A DNA stretch of 64,000 nt. Source: JALHNI01 sp965229305. GTDB taxonomy: Bacteria; Acidobacteriota; Terriglobia; Bryobacterales; Bryobacteraceae. Position 1 is the stretch's first letter, and the number at the start of each line of letters is the position of its first letter. The stretch lies in contig CBDDIZ010000034.1 of NCBI GenBank assembly GCA_965229305.1, positions 62,001 to 126,000 on the forward strand, given 5' to 3'. Below are positions 1 to 8,591 of the stretch, piece after piece. Made by a program: the position numbers and the translations under genes. The notes beneath the pieces are model-generated. The model searched no databases, was not told the DNA's origin, and worked only from the letters and a program-made list of their open reading frames with translations.

Positions 1-66
1 GGCGCGCAAATTGGCGCAGTGGATCTAAGGTTGGGCGAGAAGAATCAACGGGATAGCGATTGGTAA
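1..66 (+). CDS. C-terminal end of an upstream gene (partial)
   Basis: Reading frame 1 is open from the window edge to a TAA at 64-66 and encodes about 21 residues ending in DLRLGEKNQRDSDW. It is the only frame in the first 66 bases that ends before the non-coding stretch, so it may be the tail of a gene starting outside the window. It is too short to identify, and it could be chance. Confidence 0.25.
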   Translation, partial: GAQIGAVDLRLGEKNQRDSDW

Positions 67-161
67 GACGCTTGCAATTCTGGTGTGTGCGGCGATCCTC
101 ACGTATGCCGTTGTCCGGTTCTTGGGAGGCTCCTCCGGGCCTCCCATCCTGGCCAGGAGGC

Positions 162-200
162 AAAAAAATAGCCGACCAGGAAGGGGTCTCCTGGCCGGCT
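162..200 (-). terminator. Rho-independent terminator, minus strand
   Basis: Read on the minus strand, arms AGCCGGCCAGGA and TCCTGGTCGGCT form a 12-bp stem with one G-U pair and a 7-nt loop, followed by A and seven T (162-168). This is a textbook intrinsic terminator. No convincing minus-strand gene lies just upstream of it, which suggests a non-coding transcript. A second GC-rich hairpin (GGGAGGC at 124-130 with GCCTCCC at 139-145) lies just beyond. Confidence 0.7.
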
Positions 201-436
201 TGGTTCGCTTCGAGACGGGTGGCTCGGTGGCGATGCTCAAAAAAACTCATCAGCGGGACGTAAGAACGTCCTCGGCTCATTACGTCGCTGTCATCGCCGA
301 TTCCGGGAATCGGGTGAAGCGAAACCTACTGTGGTCCTCCGAAAGTCGGTGGGGCTTGAACACTTCTGCGAGCGTTTTGCCCTCTGAAGCGAATCTACCT
401 GGGGGCGAGCGGGCGAACAATAAACCAAAGCACTAA
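201..436 (-). ncRNA. Possible structured small RNA ending at the terminator
   Basis: This gene-free stretch lies directly upstream (minus strand) of the terminator at 162-200. It contains compact inverted repeats: GGACGT/ACGTCC at 256-271 and a perfect 7-bp arm pair CCGATTC/GAATCGG around 3 nt at 297-313. Open frames here are short and have no protein-like character. I infer a small RNA. I could not match it to 6S RNA, tmRNA, RNase P RNA or a known riboswitch. It could also be the 3' untranslated region or leader of something else. Confidence 0.22.
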
Positions 437-553
437 CTATGGGCCTGACCGTACCGGCACTCGGCGCGGCGCGGTACCGGGACCCCCGGAACGAGGTGGC
501 GCCGCGGTCGATCTAAGTGGCGGCATACAATAGGGGAAACGCGGGAGGCAGCG

Positions 554-1336
554 GTGTCGTCCCTTTCCCAGTTGGTATCTCCAGGTAAATTTCGTTGGAC
601 GGTGGCCGTCGGATTGCTTCTCGTCGAGAGTCTTTTCGCCCAAAAACTCAGCGATTTGCGCGTTCCGGCACCGGTGCCGGAGGGTGAAGTCCTCGTGATC
701 GGGTTCCTGGGCGGCGTGGAGCGTTGGGACGATCAGCACCGGGGCGTGCGGCAATTGATGCTGCGGCTGCGCGAATCGCCCGGTTTGCATGCTGAGTCGG
801 TGGCGAATCGCCGGGCGCGGGTGGCCGACAAGCTGATTTTGCGGGCGTTTGACCGGAACCGGGACGGAAAGCTGGATGCGGGGGAACGGTCGTCGGCGAA
901 GCTTATTCTGGTGGGGCAGAGTTTAGGGGGCGGCGCGACGGTCCGTTTGGCGAAGCGTCTGAAGAAGCAGGGGTTGCCGGTGCTGCTTACCGTGCAAGTC
1001 GATAGCTTTGGGCTGCGCGACGGCGTGATTCCGGAAAATGTCCGCGCGGCGGCCAACTTCTACCAGCATGAGTTGCTGACGATTCAGGGGCAGCGCGAGA
1101 TCCGGGCGGCGGATCCGGCGAAGACGCGCGTATTGGGCAACTTCCAGATGCGTTATCCGGTGTGGCTGCCGTATCCGCAGCCGGAGAGTTGGGCGCGGCG
1201 CTGGTTAGGCGGCGCGCATGCGAGGATGGAAGCCGATCCCTTTTTGTGGGCCCAGGTGGAGATGCTGGTGCGGCAGGCCGCCGCGAGTGCTCCGTTCACG
1301 CCTGAGAAAGTACAAGTCGAGGTGCCAGTTCCATGA
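554..1336 (+). CDS. Secreted alpha/beta-hydrolase-like protein
   Basis: A 260-residue protein with a hydrophobic export segment at about residues 14-30 ending in FAQ. A nucleophile-elbow-like GQSLGGG lies at 121-127 after a beta strand, and just before it is an EF-hand-like acidic loop, DRNRDGKLDAGE, at 100-111. This suggests a lipase/esterase-type fold with possible calcium binding, but the acid and histidine of a triad are not obvious. The GTG start has GGGAGG 7 nt upstream. The stop overlaps the next ATG by 4 bp (ATGA), so the two are probably co-translated. Confidence 0.6.
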   Translation: MSSLSQLVSPGKFRWTVAVGLLLVESLFAQKLSDLRVPAPVPEGEVLVIGFLGGVERWDDQHRGVRQLMLRLRESPGLHAESVANRRARVADKLILRAFDRNRDGKLDAGERSSAKLILVGQSLGGGATVRLAKRLKKQGLPVLLTVQVDSFGLRDGVIPENVRAAANFYQHELLTIQGQREIRAADPAKTRVLGNFQMRYPVWLPYPQPESWARRWLGGAHARMEADPFLWAQVEMLVRQAAASAPFTPEKVQVEVPVP

Positions 1337-3378
1337 AGTCGATTCCCGTAGTGCTGCTTTGGGCCAGTCTCACGCTGTTCGGTCAGTTTTTCCGCCGCGA
1401 TGGCGAGCCGGCGAAACCGGCCGCCACCACTACGGCGAACGCCGCGACGACGAAGGAAGTGACGCTCGATGGGTCGCAGCAGTGGGTGGATACGGGCATC
1501 GACTTGAATCAAGGCGACGTGGTGAAACTGACGGGCTCCGGCTCGATCAAAATGACCAACGCGAAGGAAGAGAACGGGCCGGAAGGCGGCAAGCGGGCGT
1601 GGATGGACATGATCCGGACGCTGCCGGTGAACGACGCCAACCGCGGGGCGATCGTCGGGAAGATTGGCGATCGCGATACGGCGCGGGCGTTTCTGGTGGG
1701 GGCGCAGCGCGAACAGCGCGCGGGCCTCGCGGGGCGGCTGTTTGTCGGCATCAACATGACGACGTCTGATCGGGCGTCGGGCGCGTTTAAAGTCGTGATC
1801 GAGCGGACGGCCGCCGCGGCCACCAATGCGGCGCCGGTGACGATCACCACCAAGCTGACGCAAGCGCAGCTGGATTCGATTCCCAAGCGCGTGCAGGGCG
1901 CCGACGGGACGCCGGGCGACCGCACGAACTTCGTCGTGATCGGCAGCGAGCAACAGGTGAAGAACGCGCTGGAACACGCCGGCTGGACGATCGTCGATCG
2001 GACGAAGAAGGATGCCGTGCTCCGTAGCGCGATGTCGATTCTGACCAAGGGGGCGTACGTGACGCTGCCGATGAGCGAATTGCTGCTGTTCGACCGCCCG
2101 CAGGACTACGGCTATGCGCAGGGCGATCCGCTGAAGGTGATTGCGGCGCGGCATCATTTCCGCATCTGGAAGGCGCCGTTCAAAGTCGGCGACCAGGACG
2201 TTTGGGTGGGCGCGGGCACGCACGACATCGGCTTTGATAAGGATCAGCGCAATGGCAACGTGACGCATAAGATCGATCCGGATACGGATCTGGAGCGCGA
2301 CTACATCGCCCGCAGCTTTCAGGAAGAAGGCAGCGTGGTGTTGATGGAGTATATGGCGATGACCGATCCGATCAAGGAGGCGAAGACGGCGCACGGCGAG
2401 GCGTTCCACTCCGATGGACGGCACGCCATTCTGTACATGAAGCCGGATTCGCTGGACATGATTTCGAGCTTCAGCGACTTGTTCTGTTCGGTGCTGAAGC
2501 AGAATAATCCGGACGGCGGGACGTGGGGCCAGTGCGCGCAATGGATCGAGGCGCCGGGCAAGGACAACCTGAAGCTCGACAAGATTCCAGGCGCCGATAA
2601 GTATCGCGTGGTGATTGTGCCAGGCTTCTTCAGTTCCTGCTTTCCGGAGGCGCCGGCCTATCTCGAAGGCCATGACTACATGAAGTCCGCCTTCGGTTAT
2701 CAGGTGGACGTCTTCGGCGTGCCGAACGATTCGAGCGAGGAGAACGCGGAGAAGATCGCGGCGTATTTGAAGGCGGAGGCGGCGAAGGACAATCGCAAGT
2801 TCATCGTGCTGGGTTACAGCAAGGGCGCGCCGGATCTGCAGGTGATGCTGGCGAATTATCCCGAGGTGCGCGCGCGGGTGGCGGCGTTCCTGTCGGTGGC
2901 GGGCGCGTCGGGCGGGTCGCGGATGGCGGATGCGGCGCCGGCGATCGCCGAGAAGTACATGAATCAGTTCCAGATCAGCAAGTCCTGCCAGGGCGATGTG
3001 TCGAAGGGCTTCCGCAGCCTGCAACGGCGCGTGCGCATGGACTTCCTGGCGCGCTTCCCGAACCCGCTGGTGCCGACCTATTCGCTGCCCGCGGTGGCCG
3101 ATAAGGACAACATGTCGAAAGCGCTGGCGAACGCGGCGCCGATCATCGCGGCGTTCGATCCGGCGCAGGACGGTCAACTGACGCGGGGCGATGCGATCGT
3201 GCCGGGGTCCAAACTGTTGGGCGCGGCGCGGAGCGATCACTTCGCGCTCGCGCTGCCGTTTGAGAAGGCTAAAGGCAGCCAGTTCGGCGCCATGATGGAC
3301 AAGAATCACTATCCGCGCGCGGCGCTGCTGGAGGCCATGGTGCGGCTGGTGGTGCAGGACCTCGAAGCCAAGAAGTAA
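1333..3378 (+). CDS. Secreted three-domain protein: LecA-like, LssY C-terminal, alpha/beta hydrolase
   Basis: A 681-residue exported protein; the signal segment covers residues 1-18. Residues about 43-158 (WVDTGIDLNQGDVVKLTGSG, then GRLFVGINM) resemble the PA-IL/LecA-type galactose-binding fold. Residues about 195-345 resemble the LssY C-terminal domain (RTNFVVIGSEQQV, HHFRIWKAPF, VGAGTHDIGF, HKIDPDTDLERD). The C-terminal third resembles an alpha/beta hydrolase, with VIVPGFFSSC and a GYSKG nucleophile elbow. The gene overlaps the preceding hydrolase gene by 4 bp and is followed within 20 bp by another hydrolase gene. Domain boundaries are by eye and the substrate is unknown; surface polymer or lipid is possible. 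Confidence 0.65.
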   Translation: MKSIPVVLLWASLTLFGQFFRRDGEPAKPAATTTANAATTKEVTLDGSQQWVDTGIDLNQGDVVKLTGSGSIKMTNAKEENGPEGGKRAWMDMIRTLPVNDANRGAIVGKIGDRDTARAFLVGAQREQRAGLAGRLFVGINMTTSDRASGAFKVVIERTAAAATNAAPVTITTKLTQAQLDSIPKRVQGADGTPGDRTNFVVIGSEQQVKNALEHAGWTIVDRTKKDAVLRSAMSILTKGAYVTLPMSELLLFDRPQDYGYAQGDPLKVIAARHHFRIWKAPFKVGDQDVWVGAGTHDIGFDKDQRNGNVTHKIDPDTDLERDYIARSFQEEGSVVLMEYMAMTDPIKEAKTAHGEAFHSDGRHAILYMKPDSLDMISSFSDLFCSVLKQNNPDGGTWGQCAQWIEAPGKDNLKLDKIPGADKYRVVIVPGFFSSCFPEAPAYLEGHDYMKSAFGYQVDVFGVPNDSSEENAEKIAAYLKAEAAKDNRKFIVLGYSKGAPDLQVMLANYPEVRARVAAFLSVAGASGGSRMADAAPAIAEKYMNQFQISKSCQGDVSKGFRSLQRRVRMDFLARFPNPLVPTYSLPAVADKDNMSKALANAAPIIAAFDPAQDGQLTRGDAIVPGSKLLGAARSDHFALALPFEKAKGSQFGAMMDKNHYPRAALLEAMVRLVVQDLEAKK

Positions 3379-3398
3379 GCGTGATAATCTCGCAAGCG

Positions 3399-5033
3399 AT
3401 GCGTACGCTTGCTTTCTTTCTTACTGCGGTAGCCTTCGCCCAGAATCCGTCGGTGCCGTCGAACGTTCAAGCCGATTTCGATGTCGAATATAGCCGGGTG
3501 GGTGAGCGCGTGGCGATGGACATCTTCCGTCCGGCGGCTCCGGGCGTCTATCCGGCCGTGCTCGCCATTCACGGCGGCGGCTTCCGGGCAGGGAAGCGGA
3601 CGGGCTATCACCCGTTGTGCATCAAGCTGGCGCAGCGCGGTTACACTTGCGCGGCGATGAGCTACCGGCTGGCTCCGCGGCATCAGTTTCCGGCGCCGGT
3701 GGAAGACTCGAAGGCGGCGGTGAGGTTCCTGCGGGCGAACGCGGCGAAGTATTCGATCGATGCCGCGCGGATCGGCGTGACGGGCGGTTCGGCGGGTGGC
3801 CACTTGGCGCTGATGGTGGGGTTGACGGGACCGCTGAAGGTGTTTGAAGGGAATGGACCGAACCTGGATCAGTCGAGCGCGGTGCAGGTGGTGGTGAACA
3901 TGTACGGCCCGACGGACTTCACGCAGTCCTATGGCAAGAGCGTGGATGCCGCCGAGGTGCTGCCGCTGTTTTTGGGCGGCGATCTGCAGCACAACCGGCA
4001 GGACCACATCATTTCGAGCCCGCTTTACTACGTGACGCCGCTGGCGCCGCCCACGCTTTCCGTCCACGGCACCAAGGACAATTACGTGGCCTATGAGCAT
4101 TCGGTGTGGCTGACGTCGAAGCTGCTTTCGGCCGGCGTGGATGCGGAGTTGGAGACGATCTCGGGAGCGGGTCATGGCTTTAAGGGCGCCGATGCGGAGC
4201 GCGCCGAAGCGCGGCTGATGGCTTACTTCGACAAGCATCTGAAGCCGGAAGCGAAGCAGACGAAGATTCTGATCTCTGACCATGGTCCGCGGGGCGAGGT
4301 GGTGGGCCTGTTGTGGCCTTCGGGCCGCGAACTGTTTGCGCGTCCGAATGAGCGCGGGCACGACGTGCAGAGTCTGCCCGGCGGGCACGTGCTGTACACG
4401 GTGGGGCCGAAGCACAAGGTGGTGGAAGTGGACGCGGACGGCAAGGAAGTCTGGTCCTATGCGACGGGTCTGGAGCATCCGCTGGCGGCGCAGCGTCTGG
4501 CGAACGGCAATACGCTGATCGGCGATGCGAAACAGGGACGCGTGATCGAAGTAGACAAGGCGGGCAAGGTGGTGTGGGAGTATCAGAGCGCGGACCTCGC
4601 CAACATGCGGATGCGGAACGCCAATCGCACCGACGCCGGCACCACGCTGATTGCCGTGGAAGCGGTCGCCAAGATCATCGAGGTGGATCGCGACAAGAAG
4701 ATCGTTTGGCAATGGCAGGCTCCGAACGGCGAGAAGCGCCGGCTTTATCAGGGTCGCCGGCTGGCGAACGGCCATACGATGGTGACGATTTCCGACCCGG
4801 GCGAAGTCGTCGAACTCGATGCGTCCGGCAACGTGGTGCGTAGTGTCGCCGGCAAGAACCTCGAGAACCAGTTCGGTTGGGCTTCGGGCCACACGGTGCT
4901 GCCGAACGGCAACTGGCTGATTGCCGACTACACGGGCCGCCGGCTGGTGGAGATCGACGCCAAGGGGAACGTGGTGAACCAAATGCGCACCGGCGCGCGC
5001 ACGGTGGCTTCGCTGTGCGTCGCGGTGGACTAG
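3399..5033 (+). CDS. Secreted alpha/beta-hydrolase fused to a beta-propeller
   Basis: About 544 residues from the ATG at 3399, which gives a clean signal peptide (MRTLAFFLTAVAFAQ); a GTG at 3381 is an in-frame alternative. The N-terminal half has the oxyanion motif IHGGGF and nucleophile elbow GGSAGG of BD-FAE / hormone-sensitive-lipase-like esterases, and a late GAGHGF likely carries the histidine. After about residue 285 come repeated blades (LPGGHVLYT, LANGNTLIG, LANGHTMVT, LPNGNWLIA, each followed by V-E-V/I-D) typical of a PQQ-like or arylsulfotransferase-type propeller. This fusion probably gives a periplasmic esterase with a sugar- or polyphenol-binding propeller. It ends three bases before the convergent mnmA stop. 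Confidence 0.75.
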   Translation: MRTLAFFLTAVAFAQNPSVPSNVQADFDVEYSRVGERVAMDIFRPAAPGVYPAVLAIHGGGFRAGKRTGYHPLCIKLAQRGYTCAAMSYRLAPRHQFPAPVEDSKAAVRFLRANAAKYSIDAARIGVTGGSAGGHLALMVGLTGPLKVFEGNGPNLDQSSAVQVVVNMYGPTDFTQSYGKSVDAAEVLPLFLGGDLQHNRQDHIISSPLYYVTPLAPPTLSVHGTKDNYVAYEHSVWLTSKLLSAGVDAELETISGAGHGFKGADAERAEARLMAYFDKHLKPEAKQTKILISDHGPRGEVVGLLWPSGRELFARPNERGHDVQSLPGGHVLYTVGPKHKVVEVDADGKEVWSYATGLEHPLAAQRLANGNTLIGDAKQGRVIEVDKAGKVVWEYQSADLANMRMRNANRTDAGTTLIAVEAVAKIIEVDRDKKIVWQWQAPNGEKRRLYQGRRLANGHTMVTISDPGEVVELDASGNVVRSVAGKNLENQFGWASGHTVLPNGNWLIADYTGRRLVEIDAKGNVVNQMRTGARTVASLCVAVD

Positions 5034-5036
5034 GCT

Positions 5037-6143
5037 TTAGGCGATCCAGCCGCCGCCCAGGACGAGTTCGCCGTCGTAGAAGACGGCGGCTTGGCCGGGC
5101 GTGACGGCGCGCTGTGGCGCGTCGAAAACGACGTGGACGCCGTCAGGCGTGGGCGTTAAGGTCGCCAGCGCCGGCGTATGGCGGTTGCGGATGCGCACCT
5201 CGGCCCGCACCGGCTCCGTGGGCGGGGCGATCGAGATCCAGTTCACCTGATGCACGTCGAGTTCGGTGCGCAAGAGGTCCGCGTGGGAGCCGACGACCAC
5301 TTGGCGCGTGGCCGGATTCGTTTCGATGACGTAGAGCGGCTCCGGCTTGGGCCGCTTCACTTCGATGCCTTTGCGTTGCCCAACGGTGAAGTGATGGACG
5401 CCCTCGTGCTGGCCGAGCACTTCGCCGTCGGGCGTCACGACTTGGCCGGAGGACGCGTCGCGGCGCAGGCCCTGCTCCTTGAAGTAGGCGTCGATGAAGG
5501 CGGCGTAGTCGCCGTTGGGGACGAAGCAGATTTCCTGGCTATCGGGCTTCTCGGCGACGGGCAAGCCTAAGCCGAGCGCGAGTTCGCGCACCTGCGGCTT
5601 CAGCATGCCGCCCAGCGGAAACATCGTGCGCGCGAGCTGGGGCTGAGTAAGTCCGAAAAGGAAGTAAGTCTGATCCTTGGTGGCGTCGGCACTGCGGAGC
5701 ATCTGCCAGCGGCCGGAGGGCTCGTCGTAGCGGATGCGGGCGTAATGGCCGGTGGCGATCTTCTCGGCGCCCACGCCGTCGGCCATTTCGAGAAACTGAT
5801 CGAATTTGATGAAGTTATTGCAGAGCGTGCAGGGAATGGGCGTGCGGCCGGCGAGATACTCGCCGACGAAGGGCTTGACGACGTGCTGCTCGAACTGCTC
5901 TTCGAAATTGACGACGTAATAAGGGATGCCGACAAAGCTGGCGACGGCGCGCGCGTCATAGACGTCGTCGAGCGAGCAGCAGCGGCCGGTGGCTTTGTCG
6001 GTGGAGAGTTCGGGGAGCCGGCGTTGATTCCAGAGCTGCATCGTGAGGCCGACGCAGGGGTAGCCTTCGCGATGGAGCAAGCCCGCGACGACTGAGGAGT
6101 CAACGCCGCCGGACATGGCAACGGCGATGGTGGGCTTAGACAT
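5037..6143 (-). CDS. mnmA: tRNA 2-thiouridine(34) synthase MnmA
   Basis: A 368-residue enzyme that installs sulfur at C2 of the wobble uridine in Lys, Glu and Gln tRNAs. The PP-loop SGGVDSS lies near the N-terminus, the first catalytic Cys in CTLCNNFIKF, and the second in SQEICFVPNGDY. The start is MSKPTIAVAMSGG; an in-frame upstream extension is low-complexity Pro/Ser/Ala and is antisense to the neighbouring gene. Its ATG overlaps the end of the cysteine desulfurase gene by 8 bp, so sulfur donor and acceptor are translationally coupled. Confidence 0.95.
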   Translation of the reverse strand: MSKPTIAVAMSGGVDSSVVAGLLHREGYPCVGLTMQLWNQRRLPELSTDKATGRCCSLDDVYDARAVASFVGIPYYVVNFEEQFEQHVVKPFVGEYLAGRTPIPCTLCNNFIKFDQFLEMADGVGAEKIATGHYARIRYDEPSGRWQMLRSADATKDQTYFLFGLTQPQLARTMFPLGGMLKPQVRELALGLGLPVAEKPDSQEICFVPNGDYAAFIDAYFKEQGLRRDASSGQVVTPDGEVLGQHEGVHHFTVGQRKGIEVKRPKPEPLYVIETNPATRQVVVGSHADLLRTELDVHQVNWISIAPPTEPVRAEVRIRNRHTPALATLTPTPDGVHVVFDAPQRAVTPGQAAVFYDGELVLGGGWIA

Positions 6144-7230
6144 AGGCAGGGGACATCTTTCGTAAGCGGGTGACGACGGCGGAAAGGGCGTCGACGAGGG
6201 CATCGACTTGCTCGGCGGTGTTGGCGCGGCCCAGCGAGAAGCGCAGGCAGGAGCGGGCATCGTCGCGGGAGAGGCCAATGGCGGTGAGGACGTGCGAAGG
6301 CTCGGAAGCGCCGCTGGAACAGGCGGAGCCGCTTGAGACGGCAAAGCCCTTCAAGTCGAGCCCAATCAAGAGGGGCTCGCCGTCGATGCCTTCGAAGACG
6401 ATGTTCGAGGTGTTGGCGACGCGCGGCGCTCCGGCGCCGTTGACGCGCGTGCGCGGAATGCGGTCCAGGATGGCGGCTTCGAGGCGATCGCGCAGGGTGG
6501 CATCGGGCGGGGTGAGGTCGTCGCAGGCGGCGCCAAAGGCGGCGATGCCGGCGACGTTTTCGGTGCCGGGGCGGCGGTCGCGCTCATGATGGCCGCCGAA
6601 GGTGATCTTGCGGACCGGAACGCGAGCAATCAACGCGCCCACGCCTTGGGGGCCGTAGACCTTGTGGGCCGTTACGGTCACCAGGTCGGCGGCGGGCACG
6701 GCCGTCTTGCCGAGCGCCTGGACGGCGTCGGTGTGCAGCGGTACGCCATGCTCCTGAGTGAGGCGGTGCAGGTCGGCGAGCGGCTGGATGGTGCCGAGTT
6801 CATTGTTCACGGTCATCACCGAGACCAGCGCCGTATCGGGCCGGATGGCGCGGCGGATGTCGTCGGGATCCACCAGCCCCTGGCCGTTCACCGGGACGAT
6901 GGTGGCTTCGAGTTCGCCCGCGGGCGCGAGCACGGCGGGATGCTCAATGGCCGTGGTGACCAGATGGCCTTTGCCGGGCCGCAGCGAGCCGAAGATGGCC
7001 AGGTTGTTCGCCTCGGTGCCGCCGCCGGTGAAGATGACTTGTTCGGGCTTGGCTGAGGTCGCGTCGGCCACTTGCCGGCGGGCTTTCTCCAGGCGCTGCT
7101 TGGCCTGCTGGCCGAAGTGATGGATGGAGGACGCGTTACCGGGCGCATTTTGGAGACACTCCGCCAGCGCGGCCAGGGCCACGGGCGAGATGGGGGTCGT
7201 CGCGTTGTGGTCAAAATAGAAACGGAGCAC
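6136..7230 (-). CDS. iscS: Cysteine desulfurase, NifS/IscS class V aminotransferase
   Basis: A 364-residue PLP enzyme that releases sulfur from cysteine as a persulfide. Visible are YFDHNATTP, the cofactor region GGGTEANNLA, TDAVQALGK, the Schiff-base lysine in TAHKVYGPQG, and the active-site cysteine loop SSGSACSSG. The GTG start at 7230 has a strong GGAGGG 5 nt upstream. The longer open frame upstream runs antisense into the next gene and is rejected. It sits ahead of mnmA with an 8-bp overlap, so it probably feeds tRNA thiolation, although a general Fe-S role cannot be excluded. Confidence 0.9.
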   Translation of the reverse strand: MLRFYFDHNATTPISPVALAALAECLQNAPGNASSIHHFGQQAKQRLEKARRQVADATSAKPEQVIFTGGGTEANNLAIFGSLRPGKGHLVTTAIEHPAVLAPAGELEATIVPVNGQGLVDPDDIRRAIRPDTALVSVMTVNNELGTIQPLADLHRLTQEHGVPLHTDAVQALGKTAVPAADLVTVTAHKVYGPQGVGALIARVPVRKITFGGHHERDRRPGTENVAGIAAFGAACDDLTPPDATLRDRLEAAILDRIPRTRVNGAGAPRVANTSNIVFEGIDGEPLLIGLDLKGFAVSSGSACSSGASEPSHVLTAIGLSRDDARSCLRFSLGRANTAEQVDALVDALSAVVTRLRKMSPAYV

Positions 7231-7248
7231 AGCTCCCTCCAGTTTCCC

Positions 7249-8052
7249 ATGCGACAGCCAATCATTACACTGACGACCGATTTCGGGTTGCACGATCACT
7301 TTGTGGGGACGATGAAGGGCGTGATTCTCGGGATCTGTCCTGGCGCCACGATCGTCGACGTGACGCACCAGATTACGCCTTTCGAGATTTCGGAAGGCGC
7401 CTTTACGGTGATGGAAGCCTGGCGCGCGTTTCCGAAGAAAACGATTCATGTGGCCGTGGTGGATCCGGGCGTGGGCTCGTCGCGCCGGCCGATACTGGTG
7501 GAGGCGGGCGGGCACTACTTCGTGGGGCCCGATAACGGCGTGCTGGCGATGGTGTACGGGCCGCTGCGGGAGCGCGGCGAGAAGATCCGCGTGCGCCATC
7601 TCACCAAGGAAGAGTATTTCCGCCAGCCGGTGAGCCGCACCTTCCACGGGCGCGACATCTTCGCGCCGGTGGCCGCGCATCTGGCCGCGGGCGTGACGCC
7701 GGCGAAGCTGGGTCCGATCATTGAGGACTATCTGAAGCTGCAGAGCTTCTGGCCGACGCGGATGGCGAAACGGAGCTGGACGGGGCAGGTGCTGAAGGTG
7801 GATCGCTTCGGCAATCTGATCTCGAACTTCTCGGAGGCGGAGTTCGAAGGCATCAAGACGCGGCCTTTCGAAATCGCCATCGGAACCGAGAAGATTCATC
7901 GCCTCGCGCTGAACTACGCCGAAGTGCCGTTCGGCGAACCGGTAGCGATTGTGGGCAGCTCGGGCTTTGTGGAGATCTGCGTGAATCAGGGCAACGCCGC
8001 CAAGCAATTGGGGTGTGGCGTGGGTGCGCCGCTGGAGCTAGCGCTGTGGTAG
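7249..8052 (+). CDS. S-adenosyl-L-methionine hydrolase (adenosine-forming), DUF62 family
   Basis: A 267-residue member of the SAM hydroxide adenosyltransferase family, related to fluorinase and chlorinase. Matching features are ITLTTDFGLHDHFVGTMKG, the D-V-T-H strand (IVDVTHQI), VVDPGVG, GPDNGVL, FHGRDIFAPVAAHL, and the C-terminal VDRFGNLISN with GSSGFVEICVN. Family enzymes split SAM to adenosine and methionine; the halogenase-specific insertion is not seen. Its ATG lies 18 bp from the divergent iscS start, so each promoter must sit in or against the other gene. No clear ribosome binding site precedes this ATG. Confidence 0.88.
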   Translation: MRQPIITLTTDFGLHDHFVGTMKGVILGICPGATIVDVTHQITPFEISEGAFTVMEAWRAFPKKTIHVAVVDPGVGSSRRPILVEAGGHYFVGPDNGVLAMVYGPLRERGEKIRVRHLTKEEYFRQPVSRTFHGRDIFAPVAAHLAAGVTPAKLGPIIEDYLKLQSFWPTRMAKRSWTGQVLKVDRFGNLISNFSEAEFEGIKTRPFEIAIGTEKIHRLALNYAEVPFGEPVAIVGSSGFVEICVNQGNAAKQLGCGVGAPLELALW

Positions 8053-8063
8053 GTTCAGGAGTG

Positions 8064-8591
8064 ATGAGTGTGGATCGCCGTCAGATCATCGCCGCCCTGT
8101 TGGGGCTGGGCGCGTTACCGGAGCGTGGTTTTTCTCAGGAGGCGGTGAAGCTGCCGCTTTCGGCGGCGGATGCCGTGGCCGAAGGCTGGACGAAGTTTCT
8201 GACGCCCGCCGAACTGAAGACTTTCCGGACGTTGGGCGCGGCGCTGGTGCCTCCGTTCGAAGGCAAGCCGGGCGCGATCGAGGCGCAGGCGCCGGAGTTT
8301 CTGGACTTCCTGCTGAGCAAGTCCGGCGCGGACGTCCAGGCGCTCTACCGGCAAGGACTGGCTCGCTATGCGGCCAAGGGCGATCTGTCGCCGCTCAATA
8401 AGCCGTGGACCCTGGGCAACGCCCCCGGCGGCGCGGCGCATCCGGAACTTCTGCTCGATCCCTACGAACGCTTCCTGCGCGCGGCCAAGATGGCCTTCTA
8501 CCAGGCGACCATCAACTCGCGCGAGTGGGCGGAAGCTTCGCGCGGCCGCGGTGCGAGTGGCCTTTACTGGCTACCCGTGCAGACTCGCTAA
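8064..8591 (+). CDS. Gluconate 2-dehydrogenase subunit 3-like protein
   Basis: About 175 residues with a Tat-like start (DRRQIIAALLGLGAL) and the body of the gluconate_2-dh3 family: LTPAELKTFRTLGAALVPPF, then DFLLSK and LDPYERFL. These small periplasmic subunits normally partner a GMC-type flavoprotein and a cytochrome c, but neither gene is nearby. The start is either ATG 8064 or GTG 8070; an AGGAG upstream suits the GTG better (8-nt spacing). The 3' end overlaps the convergent glycosyltransferase gene by 21 bp. Confidence 0.65.
   Translation: MSVDRRQIIAALLGLGALPERGFSQEAVKLPLSAADAVAEGWTKFLTPAELKTFRTLGAALVPPFEGKPGAIEAQAPEFLDFLLSKSGADVQALYRQGLARYAAKGDLSPLNKPWTLGNAPGGAAHPELLLDPYERFLRAAKMAFYQATINSREWAEASRGRGASGLYWLPVQTR

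Noticed and set aside
83..436. Plus-strand 117-residue frame with a hydrophobic start
   Set aside because: It crosses the terminator hairpin, has no ribosome binding site and loses protein character after the first 25 residues.
1153..3309. Very long minus-strand open frames opposite the 1.3-5.0 kb hydrolase genes
   Set aside because: They are His/Arg-rich shadows produced by high third-position GC in the plus-strand genes and contain no family motif.
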